DNA of 64,000 nucleotides from Arcobacter nitrofigilis DSM 7299 (GTDB taxonomy: Bacteria; Campylobacterota; Campylobacteria; Campylobacterales; Arcobacteraceae). The notes beneath the pieces were generated by a model. The model ran no database searches. It saw nothing but the letters and a program-made list of their open reading frames with translations, and was not told where the DNA came from. Position 1 is the stretch's first letter. Each line of letters opens with the position of its first letter. Below are positions 26,415 through 35,398 of the stretch, one piece after another. The stretch is from the NCBI RefSeq assembly GCF_000092245.1, contig NC_014166.1, positions 434,001 through 498,000 on the forward strand, given 5' to 3'. Made by a program: the position numbers and the translations under genes.

Positions 26415-27395
26415 TTGAGTAAAGATTTTTTAACAAACAATAAAGTAAATACGGCTTCTTTTGTGAGTGCTTTAAAATTAATTGAGAAATCAAAATATAT
26501 TTTAATAATCACTCATGTAAATCCAGACCCTGATACTATTTGTTCAGGACTTGCACTTTCAAATTATTTATCTGAAAATAAAATTAAACATAAAGTTTTT
26601 AATGCTGGAAAAAATCTTCCTGCAAAATGTGATTTTATAAAAAGATACGAAAAAATAACAGACCAAATTCCAAAATTTTATGATTTGGTTATTTCTGTTG
26701 ATTGTGGTACTTCAAATAGATTTGGAATAACACTTCCTGAAGATATACCTTTGATAAATTTTGATCACCATAAATCAAATGATAATTTTGGAACAATTAA
26801 TATAGTAGATATAAATAAGTCTTCAACTTCTGAAATAGTATATGATTTTTTTAGATTTAATGGATTATACATTACAAAAAATACAGCAGAAGCACTTTAT
26901 GTAGGAATATATGATGATTCATTGGCTTTTACAACTCCAAGATGTGATGAATTTACTTATGAGAAAATTAATTTTTTAGTTAAATGTGGAGCTAGTCCTG
27001 TTTATATTGCGGATAAATTTATAAAAAGGGATTCTTTGGCAAAATATAGAATTTTGCCTAAGATTTTCAATAGCTTAGAACTTCTTGATGAAGGGAAAGT
27101 TGCAACAATATATGCAACAAAAGAGTGGTTTGAAGAGAGTGGAGCAACAACACTTGAAACAGAAGTTGCACTAGATATGGTTTTAAATATTGCTATTGTA
27201 AAAGTAGCGATTTATTTTAGAATTGTAAATGATAAAGTTAGAGTCTCTCTTAGATCAAAAGAGAAAATAGATGTTTCAAAAGTAGCTTCTACCTTTGGTG
27301 GAGGAGGGCATTTAAATGCCGCAGGTTGTGTTATACAAACTGAGGATATATTTGAAGCAAAAGAGATTATATTAAAGGAAATTCTTGAAAAATAA
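26415..27395 (+). CDS. NrnA-like DHH/DHHA1 phosphoesterase
   Basis: This is a predicted oligoribonuclease/3'-phosphoadenosine-5'-phosphate phosphatase of the NrnA type. It has 326 residues. The DHH domain carries HVNPDPDT, SVDCG and NFDHHKS, which bind two metal ions. The DHHA1 domain ends with the GGGGHLNAAG motif. Start codon TTG with AAGGAGAG ahead. Its end overlaps the next gene by 11 bases. NrnA and RecJ share the fold. The size and lack of an OB domain exclude RecJ. Confidence 0.85.
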   Translation: MSKDFLTNNKVNTASFVSALKLIEKSKYILIITHVNPDPDTICSGLALSNYLSENKIKHKVFNAGKNLPAKCDFIKRYEKITDQIPKFYDLVISVDCGTSNRFGITLPEDIPLINFDHHKSNDNFGTINIVDINKSSTSEIVYDFFRFNGLYITKNTAEALYVGIYDDSLAFTTPRCDEFTYEKINFLVKCGASPVYIADKFIKRDSLAKYRILPKIFNSLELLDEGKVATIYATKEWFEESGATTLETEVALDMVLNIAIVKVAIYFRIVNDKVRVSLRSKEKIDVSKVASTFGGGGHLNAAGCVIQTEDIFEAKEIILKEILEK

Positions 27396-28755
27396 AAGTA
27401 GTTTTGGGAAAGTAGTATTATTTATATTTATAATAGGTGCCATTGTAGCTGGTTGTTTTGTTTATTTATCACCTATGTTTGAAAAAAATCCCCCAAAAGT
27501 AGATTTTAAAGATAATATATATTGGAATTTAAAAAGTAAACTAAACCTTGGGATTAGTGATGATAGTGGTATTAAATTTTATAAAGTAATATTTAAAGAT
27601 GGAAATAAAGAGATAGTATTAGATTCAAAAGTGTTATTGGAACCAGAAAAAAATATCAACTTGGAACTAAAATCACCAGAACTTGATATGTTCTTTAAAA
27701 GTAATGATGTTGAAATAATTGTTGAAGCAGTTGATAGTAGTAAATGGAATTTCTTAGAGGGTAATAAAGTTATTGATACTTTTCATTTAAAAATTGATAG
27801 AAAAAAACCTGTAGCTTCAGTTGTAGCTAACTCTTTTGCAGTTAGAAGAGGTGGAAGTGCTTTAGTTATTGTAAAAGTTGAAGATGAAAATCTAAAAGAT
27901 GCTTATATTACATTTAATAATGAGCAAAGATTTGATTTAATTCCTTTTTATAAAGAAAACTATTATGCTGCAATAATTGCTTGGCCAATAAAAATAGAAA
28001 AATTTAATATTGTAAATTTAGTTGCAATTGATAAAGCTGATAATAAATCAATAATAAAAGTACCTTTATATATAAGAAATAGAAAAGATGATAAATCTAA
28101 GATAAAAATTAGTGATGCATTTATTCAAAATGTAAGTACAAAAGTTTTAGAACAAAGTGGAAAAGATGTACCTGATAATTTAGCTGATGTATTTTTAAAA
28201 GAAAATGAAGTTCTAAGAAATAAAAATGTACAAAAAATAGAAGAAGTATCTAGAAAATTTATGGATAGAGATTTAGTAAGTGGTTTTAATCTTATTCCTT
28301 TTAAAAGATTGGAAAATGCTGCAACTGCTGGAAGATTTGGACAAGAAAGATCATATTATCATAATGGAATAAAAATAGATGAAGCTTGGCATTTAGGTAT
28401 TGATTGGGCAAGTGTAAAAAAAGCTGATATTTTCACTACAAATAAAGGTAGAGTAATTTTTAATGATTATTTAGGAATTTATGGAAATGCTATTATAATA
28501 GACCATGGCTTTGGTTTACAGTCTCTTTATGCTCATACGAGTTCTTCAAATGTAACAGTAGGTGAAGAGGTTAAAGAGAACCAAAAAATTGCAAATACTG
28601 GTGCTACTGGTGCTGTTTTAGGAGATCATTTACACTTTGGTGTTTTAGTTCAAGGAATAGAAGTAGATCCTTTAGAGTGGATGGATAAAAATTGGATAAA
28701 AACAAGAATTACAGATATCATAAGTGATGCAAAAAAGGTAATAGATAGCAAATGA
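27385..28755 (+). CDS. M23-family zinc peptidase (peptidoglycan endopeptidase)
   Basis: This predicted periplasmic or membrane-anchored peptidoglycan hydrolase has 456 residues. One N-terminal membrane helix (about 8-30) anchors it. A long beta-rich region precedes the C-terminal LytM/M23 domain. Zinc ligands H336 and D340 (HLGID) and H417 (HLHFG, 415-417) are present, as is H384 (LYAH). In Campylobacter and Helicobacter, M23 enzymes of this type shape the cell. Start is TTG inside the previous gene. The stop overlaps the lpxC ATG by 4 bases. Confidence 0.85.
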   Translation: MKNKSSFGKVVLFIFIIGAIVAGCFVYLSPMFEKNPPKVDFKDNIYWNLKSKLNLGISDDSGIKFYKVIFKDGNKEIVLDSKVLLEPEKNINLELKSPELDMFFKSNDVEIIVEAVDSSKWNFLEGNKVIDTFHLKIDRKKPVASVVANSFAVRRGGSALVIVKVEDENLKDAYITFNNEQRFDLIPFYKENYYAAIIAWPIKIEKFNIVNLVAIDKADNKSIIKVPLYIRNRKDDKSKIKISDAFIQNVSTKVLEQSGKDVPDNLADVFLKENEVLRNKNVQKIEEVSRKFMDRDLVSGFNLIPFKRLENAATAGRFGQERSYYHNGIKIDEAWHLGIDWASVKKADIFTTNKGRVIFNDYLGIYGNAIIIDHGFGLQSLYAHTSSSNVTVGEEVKENQKIANTGATGAVLGDHLHFGVLVQGIEVDPLEWMDKNWIKTRITDIISDAKKVIDSK

Positions 28756-29660
28756 AACAAAGAACAATAGCAAAAGCAGTAGAAATAGTTGGAATCGGAC
28801 TCCATAAAGGTGTTCCTGTAAAAATGAGATTAGAGCCTTTGGAAGCTAATCAGGGAATAATCTTTTATAGGTCTGATGAGGCTTTAACAATTCCTTTAAA
28901 AATAGAAAATGTTGTTGATACAAAAATGGCAACAGTTATTGGAAAAGATGGAATTGTTATTTCTACTATTGAACACTTATTGTCTGCTGTTTATGCTTAT
29001 GGAATTGATAACTTACGTGTTGTTCTTGATAATGATGAGGTTCCAGTACTTGATGGAAGTTCATCAGGATATTGTATGCTAATTGATGAAGTTGGTATAA
29101 AAGAGTTAAGTGAATCAAAAAAAGTAATTAAGATAAAAAAAGAGGTTGAAGTTAGAACTGAAGATGGGAAAAGAGTATCTTTAAAACCTTCTAATCATAT
29201 TGTTTATGATTTTTCTATTGATTTTGAAAATCCTGTAATTGGACAACAAAATTATCATTTTGATTATAGTATTGATGAGTATAAAGAAAATATCTCAAAA
29301 GCTAGAACTTTTGGATTTTTACATGAAGTACAATATCTTAGAAGTATAGGTCTAGCTCAAGGTGGTAGTATGGAAAATGCTATCGTTGTAGATGATGATA
29401 AAATCTTAAATCCAGAAGGTTTAAGATATGAAAATGAATTTGTAAGACATAAGATTCTTGATGCAATAGGTGATATGTCACTTTTAGGTTATACCTTAAT
29501 AGGTGAATATGATGCACATGCTGGAAGCCATCACTTAAATCATTTATTGACAAAAAAAGTTTATGAATCAGAAGAAAATTATGAAATTTTAGATTTAGAT
29601 GAAGCACAAAAAGAGAGTTATGTTTTTCAAAAGGCATATGCTTTAGTTGATGCAAATTAA
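28752..29660 (+). CDS. lpxC: UDP-3-O-acyl-N-acetylglucosamine deacetylase LpxC
   Basis: LpxC is the zinc-dependent deacetylase of the first committed step of lipid A synthesis. It has 302 residues. Conserved motifs are GIGLHKG near the start, STIEHLLSA with a zinc histidine, GSSSGY, and HKILDAIGDM with further metal ligands. The catalytic histidine region is AHAGSHHLNH. It overlaps the M23 peptidase by 4 bases, placing two envelope genes in one unit. Confidence 0.97.
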   Translation: MKQRTIAKAVEIVGIGLHKGVPVKMRLEPLEANQGIIFYRSDEALTIPLKIENVVDTKMATVIGKDGIVISTIEHLLSAVYAYGIDNLRVVLDNDEVPVLDGSSSGYCMLIDEVGIKELSESKKVIKIKKEVEVRTEDGKRVSLKPSNHIVYDFSIDFENPVIGQQNYHFDYSIDEYKENISKARTFGFLHEVQYLRSIGLAQGGSMENAIVVDDDKILNPEGLRYENEFVRHKILDAIGDMSLLGYTLIGEYDAHAGSHHLNHLLTKKVYESEENYEILDLDEAQKESYVFQKAYALVDAN

Positions 29661-29668
29661 GGGATTAT

Positions 29669-30121
29669 TTGATAGATATTATAGTTATTTCGATTTCTAT
29701 ACCTATAAAAATAGGAATTTATGAAAATAAAGTTTTAATAAATGAGATTGAACAAGAGGGAAAAACTTCTGATATCTTACCTTTGATTTTTGAAAAACTA
29801 TTAAAAGAGTATGATATCAAATCTATAACTTATGTAAATACACCAGGTTCTTATATGGCAATAAAAGTAGCTTATGTGTTTTTAAAAACTGTATGTATTG
29901 CTAGAGATATAGAATTAAATGCTGCTAGTGGATTTTTATTTAATGACAATTCTCCTATTAAAGCTTTGGGTAAAAAGTACTTTTTTAATAAAAATGGTGA
30001 AATAATTATAGATTTTTTAGAAGAAAAGAGTATAATTTCGGATTTTAAATTACCAAAAAGTTTAGATAGAACAAAATTTTCATCTAATACTTTGCCAATT
30101 TACAATTTACCAGCAGTATAA
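29669..30121 (+). CDS. TsaB-like protein (short)
   Basis: This 150-residue protein resembles the N-terminal part of TsaB, the partner of TsaD in making threonylcarbamoyladenosine on tRNA. The segment ITYVNTPGSYMAIKVAYVFLK corresponds to the GPGSFTGLRIG region but is degenerate. It is well short of E. coli TsaB (about 231). The location between lpxC and thrB matches a TsaB-like gene in Campylobacter. Start codon TTG with an AAGGGA site. Confidence 0.6.
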   Translation: MIDIIVISISIPIKIGIYENKVLINEIEQEGKTSDILPLIFEKLLKEYDIKSITYVNTPGSYMAIKVAYVFLKTVCIARDIELNAASGFLFNDNSPIKALGKKYFFNKNGEIIIDFLEEKSIISDFKLPKSLDRTKFSSNTLPIYNLPAV

Positions 30122-30131
30122 AGGAAGATAA

Positions 30132-31013
30132 TTGAGAATTAGTGTGCCAGCGACGAGTGCAAATTTAGGGCCAGGTTTTGATACCCTAGGATTAGCTTTA
30201 AAAATAAAAAATCAAGTAACAATAAGACCAGCAAAATTTCATAGTGTATCTTTAAAAGGTGAGGGTTCTAATAATCCTATTTTAAAAGATAACAATATGT
30301 TTATTGCTATTTTTAATGATTTTTATAATAATTTATCACAAAAAAAGAGATCTTTTAGATTTGAATTTGAAAATCAAATTCCACTTTCTAGAGGATTAGG
30401 AAGTTCATCTGCTGTTATTGTTAGTGCAATTGCATCAGCGTATGCCATAGAAGAGATGGAGTTACCAAAAGAGAAACTGCTTAATTTAGCACTTGCTTAT
30501 GAGTCACATCCTGATAATATTACACCAGCTGTTATGGGTGGATTTACAGTCTCTTCAGTTGAAGATAATGAAGTGAAATTTATAAATAAGTCTATTCCAA
30601 AAAGTTTAAGTGCAGTAGTTGTTGTTCCAAATAGACCAATTTCTACACAACTTTCAAGAAAAACTTTACCATATAAGTATTCTAAAGAAGATGCCATATT
30701 TAATGTATCCCATTCTTCATTATTAACAGCTGCTTTTATGAGTGAAAATTGGGAGATGTTAAAAATAGCTTCTCAAGATAAATTTCACCAAAGTTATAGA
30801 ATGAGACAGATGCCAGAGCTTTTTGAAGTTCAAAAATGCTCTTTAAATAGTGGTGCTTTGATGAGTACATTATCTGGTTCTGGTTCTACACTTTTTTCTA
30901 TTTGTTATTTTGAAGATGCTAAGAAAATAGAAAAAGAGTTAAGAGCAAAATTTCCACATTTTAAAGTTTTTATTTCAGGGTTTGATAACTATGGAATAAA
31001 AGTTGAAGCATAA
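30132..31013 (+). CDS. thrB: Homoserine kinase ThrB
   Basis: ThrB phosphorylates homoserine for threonine synthesis and belongs to the GHMP kinases. It has 293 residues. Motif 1 is [16 protein letters not shown] at residues 4-19, the ATP loop is [16 protein letters not shown], and the C-terminal motif is [13 protein letters not shown]. Start codon TTG after AAGGAAG. The next enzyme, threonine synthase thrC, lies at 61085-62563, so the pathway genes are dispersed. Confidence 0.96.
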   Translation: MRISVPATSANLGPGFDTLGLALKIKNQVTIRPAKFHSVSLKGEGSNNPILKDNNMFIAIFNDFYNNLSQKKRSFRFEFENQIPLSRGLGSSSAVIVSAIASAYAIEEMELPKEKLLNLALAYESHPDNITPAVMGGFTVSSVEDNEVKFINKSIPKSLSAVVVVPNRPISTQLSRKTLPYKYSKEDAIFNVSHSSLLTAAFMSENWEMLKIASQDKFHQSYRMRQMPELFEVQKCSLNSGALMSTLSGSGSTLFSICYFEDAKKIEKELRAKFPHFKVFISGFDNYGIKVEA

Positions 31014-31039
31014 AAATTGGAAATTTAATAAATTTTGGA

Positions 31040-31045
31040 TATAAT
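31040..31045 (+). promoter_or_regulatory. TATAAT just before the ylxR-like gene
   Basis: A TATAAT (within GGATATAATC) ends two bases before the TTG start at 31048. If used, transcription would begin inside the gene, so it may instead drive infB. No Shine-Dalgarno sequence precedes the TTG. Confidence 0.3.
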
Positions 31046-31047
31046 CA

Positions 31048-31314
31048 TTGCCTAAATTAGAAAAACCTATAAGAACTTGTATAGTTTGTCGTAGTAAACT
31101 AAGTAAAGAAAACTTAATTAGACTGCAGTGTAAAGATTACAAACTTATCAGTTTTGATGGAATAGGTAGGAGTTTCTATATTTGTAAAGAGTGTCAAAGT
31201 AAAACTCTTTTAGACGAAGAAACAAAAAAAATTGAAAAAGCACTTTTCAAACAGTGTAAAAAAAAAGACGAGTACTTGGTACAACTTAAGGAGATAATAA
31301 CGCATGTCAGATAA
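31048..31314 (+). CDS. YlxR/DUF448-family protein
   Basis: This 88-residue protein of the YlxR (DUF448) family is a small nucleic-acid-binding protein normally found beside infB. It shows RTCIVCRSKLSKENLIRL and the GRSFYICKECQSK segment, with two CxxC pairs. The family consensus is RxCxxCR near the start. Start must be TTG at 31048, because a stop lies just upstream and no ATG follows early. There is no visible ribosome-binding site. It overlaps infB by 11 bases. Confidence 0.85.
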   Translation: MPKLEKPIRTCIVCRSKLSKENLIRLQCKDYKLISFDGIGRSFYICKECQSKTLLDEETKKIEKALFKQCKKKDEYLVQLKEIITHVR

Positions 31315-33970
31315 CGTAAGAGTATATGAAATTGCAGAAGAAGCTGGGGCTAGCAGCAACCATGTCATAAATAAAGCAAAAGATTTAGGAATTGAACTTA
31401 AATCACCTCAAAGTCAGACGACTGTCGAGGATGCAGAAGAGATTGTAAACTATATAATGACTGGAAAAAGTAAAAAACTTCCACAAAAGAAAAAAGTAGC
31501 TAAGAAGGTTGAACCTAAAATAGTTAAAGAAGAAGAACCTGTGGTAAGTGAAGAACCTAAGCCAAAAGAAGAAATTACTATTAAAGAAACTAAGGTTGAA
31601 GAACCAAAAGAAGAAATTAAACCAGTAATTGAAAAACCTAAAAAAACTGAAGATACTAGCCCTAAAAAAACTGATGATACTCAAGAAGTTACTGATACTT
31701 TATCTGTTAAAAAAGTTGTACCTAAAAGAAGAGGTTTAAAAATTGTTAAAAAGAAAAAACCTGAAGAAGTAAAAGTAGTAAAAAAAGAAGAACCAACTTT
31801 CTCTTCAGATGATTCTTCACAAGTAAAAAAACCAATGAAATCTCTTAGTGAGATTTTAGGTGGAAATAATAATCAAGAAAATCAAACAGAAGCTGCAAAA
31901 GCAAAAGCTAAAGTTCAAAAGAAAAAAGCTCCTCCAAGAGCTCATGAACATGGAAAAGTTTTAGAAATATCTAAACAAGAGTTTAAAGAATCTGATGATT
32001 CATTATTAGGTGAAGAAGTTGTTTTACTTGATATGGGATTAACAGATACATCAAAATTATTTGATGATCCGCATAAACCAGCAAAAAATAATAATGACAA
32101 ACAAACTAGAAGCTCAAAACCTGCTGCCTTTGGTAATAGACCACAAGGTTTAAAAAGAGGTAGAAGAAAGAAAAGAATTAAAAGAGAAGTTGAAACAGCA
32201 GAAGTAACTGAAATTACTATACCTGAAGATGTTAGGGTTTATGAGTTTGCAGAAGCTTGTGGAAAAAGTGCTTCAGAAGTAATAACTGTATTATTTTCTT
32301 TAGGAATGATGGTTACAAAAAATGACTTCTTAAAACAAGATGAGTTAGAAATTCTTGGTGAAGAGTTTGGTATTGAAGTAACTGTAAAAGATGCTTTAGA
32401 AGATGTAAATTATGTGGAAGATTTCAATGAAGAAATTGATAAATCTAATTTTGTAACTAGACCTCCAGTTGTAACAATAATGGGACACGTTGACCATGGT
32501 AAAACTTCATTATTAGATAAAATTAGAAGTGCAAAAGTTGCAAAAGGTGAAGCTGGTGGAATTACTCAACATATTTCTGCATATACAGTTGAACAAAATG
32601 GTAAAAAAATCACTTTCGTGGATACTCCAGGACATGCTGCTTTTAGTGAAATGAGATCAAGAGGTGCAAGTGTAACTGATATTATTATCATAGTTGTTGC
32701 AGCTGATGATGGTGTTAAACCACAAACAGAAGAAGTAATAGCACATGCGAAAGCTAGTGGTTGTCCAATCATTGTTGCAATGAATAAAATGGATAAAGAA
32801 ACTGCAAATCCTGATATGGTTAAATCACAAATGGCAGAAAAAGAGATGCTTCCTATTGATTGGGGTGGAGATATTGAATTTATTGGTGTTTCAGCTCACA
32901 CAGGTGATGGTATTGATGATTTATTAGAGAACATTTTAATTCAAGCAGAAATGTTAGAATTACAAGCAGATCCTAGCTCAAAAGCAAAAGCTACAGTTGT
33001 GGAAGCTACACTTGAAAAAGGTAGAGGTCCAGTTGCAACTGTAATCGTGCAAAGTGGTACGCTAAGAGTTGGTGATAATATTGTTAGTGATACAACATAT
33101 GGTAGAGTAAAAGCTATAACTAATGATATGGGACAACCTGTAAAAGAATTAGGACTTTCAGAAACTGGTAATGTATTGGGATTAAATGATATTCCTACAT
33201 CTGGTTCTGTTATGGTTGTTCAAGATAGTGAAAAAGAAGCTAGAGATATCGCTACTACAAGAGCTGAACATGCAAGAGCTAAAGAGTTATCTAAATCAAC
33301 TAAAGTATCTTTAGAAGAGATGAGTGGGTTAATTGCAGAAGGAAAAATCAAACAACTTCCAGTGATTATTAAAACTGATGTTGGTGGTTCTTTAGAAGCT
33401 ATTAAAGGTTCATTAGAAAAAATCCAAAATGATGAAGTAAAAGTTAAAATTTTACATGCAGCAGTTGGTGGAATCACTGAATCTGATGTAGTTTTAGCAG
33501 GAGCTAGTGAAGGTTGTATTATCTTAGGATTTAATGTAAGACCTACTGGTTCTATTAAACAAAAAGCAAAAGCTGATGGAATTACAATCAATACATATAG
33601 TATTATTTATGATTTAATTGATGATATTAAAGCAACACTATCTGGTATGATGAGTGCAGTAATTAGAGAAGAAAATACTGGACAAGCAGAAGTTAAAGAT
33701 ACATTCGTAGTTCCAAAAATTGGAACTGTTGCTGGATGTTTAGTAACTGATGGTAAAGTTATCAAAGGTGAACATGCAAGAATCATTAGAGATGGTATTG
33801 TTACATATACAGGTAAAATCTCATCACTTAAAAGATTCAAAGATGATGCAAAAGAGGTTGTTAATGGATTTGAATGTGGTATTATGTTTGAAAAATTCAA
33901 TGATATAAAAGTTGGAGATTTCATCGAAACATTTATTCAAATTGAAGAAAAAATCAATATAGATTTATAA
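31304..33970 (+). CDS. infB: Translation initiation factor IF-2
   Basis: IF-2 is the GTPase that places initiator tRNA on the ribosome. It has 888 residues. An N-terminal IF2N domain (about 1-52), a low-complexity Lys/Glu/Pro-rich linker (about 55-290), a second IF2N-like segment (about 305-355) and the G domain follow. G1 is GHVDHGKT at 394-401, G3 is DTPGHAAF and G4 is NKMDK. Domains II-IV complete the C-terminal half. It is followed after one base by rbfA, a conserved translation operon. Confidence 0.97.
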   Translation: MSDNVRVYEIAEEAGASSNHVINKAKDLGIELKSPQSQTTVEDAEEIVNYIMTGKSKKLPQKKKVAKKVEPKIVKEEEPVVSEEPKPKEEITIKETKVEEPKEEIKPVIEKPKKTEDTSPKKTDDTQEVTDTLSVKKVVPKRRGLKIVKKKKPEEVKVVKKEEPTFSSDDSSQVKKPMKSLSEILGGNNNQENQTEAAKAKAKVQKKKAPPRAHEHGKVLEISKQEFKESDDSLLGEEVVLLDMGLTDTSKLFDDPHKPAKNNNDKQTRSSKPAAFGNRPQGLKRGRRKKRIKREVETAEVTEITIPEDVRVYEFAEACGKSASEVITVLFSLGMMVTKNDFLKQDELEILGEEFGIEVTVKDALEDVNYVEDFNEEIDKSNFVTRPPVVTIMGHVDHGKTSLLDKIRSAKVAKGEAGGITQHISAYTVEQNGKKITFVDTPGHAAFSEMRSRGASVTDIIIIVVAADDGVKPQTEEVIAHAKASGCPIIVAMNKMDKETANPDMVKSQMAEKEMLPIDWGGDIEFIGVSAHTGDGIDDLLENILIQAEMLELQADPSSKAKATVVEATLEKGRGPVATVIVQSGTLRVGDNIVSDTTYGRVKAITNDMGQPVKELGLSETGNVLGLNDIPTSGSVMVVQDSEKEARDIATTRAEHARAKELSKSTKVSLEEMSGLIAEGKIKQLPVIIKTDVGGSLEAIKGSLEKIQNDEVKVKILHAAVGGITESDVVLAGASEGCIILGFNVRPTGSIKQKAKADGITINTYSIIYDLIDDIKATLSGMMSAVIREENTGQAEVKDTFVVPKIGTVAGCLVTDGKVIKGEHARIIRDGIVTYTGKISSLKRFKDDAKEVVNGFECGIMFEKFNDIKVGDFIETFIQIEEKINIDL

Positions 33971-33971
33971 T

Positions 33972-34328
33972 ATGAAAAGCGTAAACTTACAAAGAACAGA
34001 GTCTCTACTTATGGAATTAATTCCTGAGGCTCTGGCTACTTTAAATGATAGTAGAATCAAATCATTAGGAATTACTGAAGTTAATTGTAGAAATGGTAAA
34101 TATGATGCAATAGTTTATTATGATGGAAGTGATTATGATAAAAAAGAGCACCAAATATTAAATAATTTATTAAGTAAAGCAAATGGACATATCAAAACTT
34201 ATTGTTTAAATGCAACAGGTTGGTATAAATGTCCAAACTTTAAATTTCAAGCAGATGATAAACTAGAAAAAGACTTAAAAATAGAGTCTTTATTTGATAA
34301 AATAAAAAAAGAGAAAAAAGAGGACTAA
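33972..34328 (+). CDS. rbfA: Ribosome-binding factor A
   Basis: RbfA is a 30S maturation factor that binds near the 5' helix of 16S rRNA. The 118-residue protein has the KH-type layout, starting with [19 protein letters not shown]. It lies one base after infB and overlaps rimP by one base. Sequence conservation in this family is modest, and context supports the name. Confidence 0.9.
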   Translation: MKSVNLQRTESLLMELIPEALATLNDSRIKSLGITEVNCRNGKYDAIVYYDGSDYDKKEHQILNNLLSKANGHIKTYCLNATGWYKCPNFKFQADDKLEKDLKIESLFDKIKKEKKED

Positions 34329-34756
34329 TGACTTTAGAAGAATCAATTGAAATGACTGTAAAAGGTTGTGGAGTTGAATTATATGATATTTTGACTACTA
34401 AAGAAAATGATAGAGACATATTTAGAATTTATATAACATCTAAAGATGGTGTTTCGCTTGATAAATGTGCAGAAATATCAAGATTAGTTTCACCTATTTT
34501 AGATACAAATGAACCAATGTATGGGAAATATAACTTAGAAGTTAGTTCTCCTGGAATTGAGAGAAAATTAAAAAAAACAGCTCATTATATCTCTTCAATT
34601 GGTGAAAATGTTAAAGTAAAAGATTTTGACAAAAATGTATTAAAAGGTGAATTGATTTTTGCCGATGAAAATGAAATAAAAGTGAAAACTCAAGAGGGTG
34701 AAGAAACTATTTCTTATGATAAAATTTCTTCAGCTTCAACTTATTTTGAATGGTAA
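34328..34756 (+). CDS. rimP: Ribosome maturation factor RimP
   Basis: RimP helps assemble the 30S subunit. It has 142 residues. The N-terminal domain carries [23 protein letters not shown], and the [14 protein letters not shown] motif is the family's best-conserved block. The start overlaps the rbfA stop by one base. The order infB-rbfA-rimP is a Campylobacterota arrangement. Confidence 0.93.
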   Translation: MTLEESIEMTVKGCGVELYDILTTKENDRDIFRIYITSKDGVSLDKCAEISRLVSPILDTNEPMYGKYNLEVSSPGIERKLKKTAHYISSIGENVKVKDFDKNVLKGELIFADENEIKVKTQEGEETISYDKISSASTYFEW

Positions 34757-34771
34757 TGTAAGGAAATATGT

Positions 34772-35398
34772 ATGAGTTTTGAAAGCTCATTAACTTTTTT
34801 CCTAGCAATATTTATTTTTAGCATTACTCCAGGTCCTGGTGTTTTTGCTCTTTTGGCAAGAGGAATGACTCTTGGCACTAAACACTGTATCCCCTTAGCT
34901 TTTGGTATGTCTATAAGTGATATTATTTATTTAGTTTTTGCATGTCTAGGATTAGCAACAATTGCACAAAACTATGCTTTATTATTTGAATTTATAAGAA
35001 TTGCGGGAGCACTTTATCTGTTTTATTTGGGTTATAAGATGTTTACTACACCAATTGAAATTGAAACAGTTTCAAAAGACAAAGCACCTAAAAAAGATTT
35101 TTTCTTTGGTTTTATGCAAGGTTTTTTAATCTCAGCATCTAATCCAAAAGTTATACTATTTTATATAGCTTTTTTACCAACATTTTTAGATATAAAATCT
35201 CTAAATGGTTATGATATTTTTATAGCTTCTACTTTAGCACTAGTTGCATTGATGATTGGTTTAATGTTTATATCAATTTTAGCATCACAAGCAAAACAAG
35301 TTTTAAAATCTAAAAAATCACTAAAAAGATTAAACTATACAGCTGGTTCAATTATGATTGCAGCTGGAAGCTTTTTATTATTTAATAGGCAAGCATAA
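34772..35398 (+). CDS. LysE/RhtB-family amino-acid exporter
   Basis: This is a predicted inner-membrane exporter of the LysE/RhtB superfamily. Its 208 residues contain about six membrane segments. The N-terminal motif SITPGPGVFALLARGMTLG and the SNPKVILFYIAFLP segment are family hallmarks. Substrates of this family are amino acids such as threonine, homoserine or lysine; the specific one cannot be read here. It overlaps ribD by one base (TAATG). Confidence 0.85.
   Translation: MSFESSLTFFLAIFIFSITPGPGVFALLARGMTLGTKHCIPLAFGMSISDIIYLVFACLGLATIAQNYALLFEFIRIAGALYLFYLGYKMFTTPIEIETVSKDKAPKKDFFFGFMQGFLISASNPKVILFYIAFLPTFLDIKSLNGYDIFIASTLALVALMIGLMFISILASQAKQVLKSKKSLKRLNYTAGSIMIAAGSFLLFNRQA

Noticed and set aside
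31520-32180. Repetitive Lys/Glu/Pro stretch in infB as a repeat element
   Set aside because: This is the normal low-complexity linker of IF-2, not a DNA repeat.
33220-33924. Two ORFs (123 and 105 codons) opposite infB
   Set aside because: Both lie opposite conserved IF-2 domains and show no recognisable motif.
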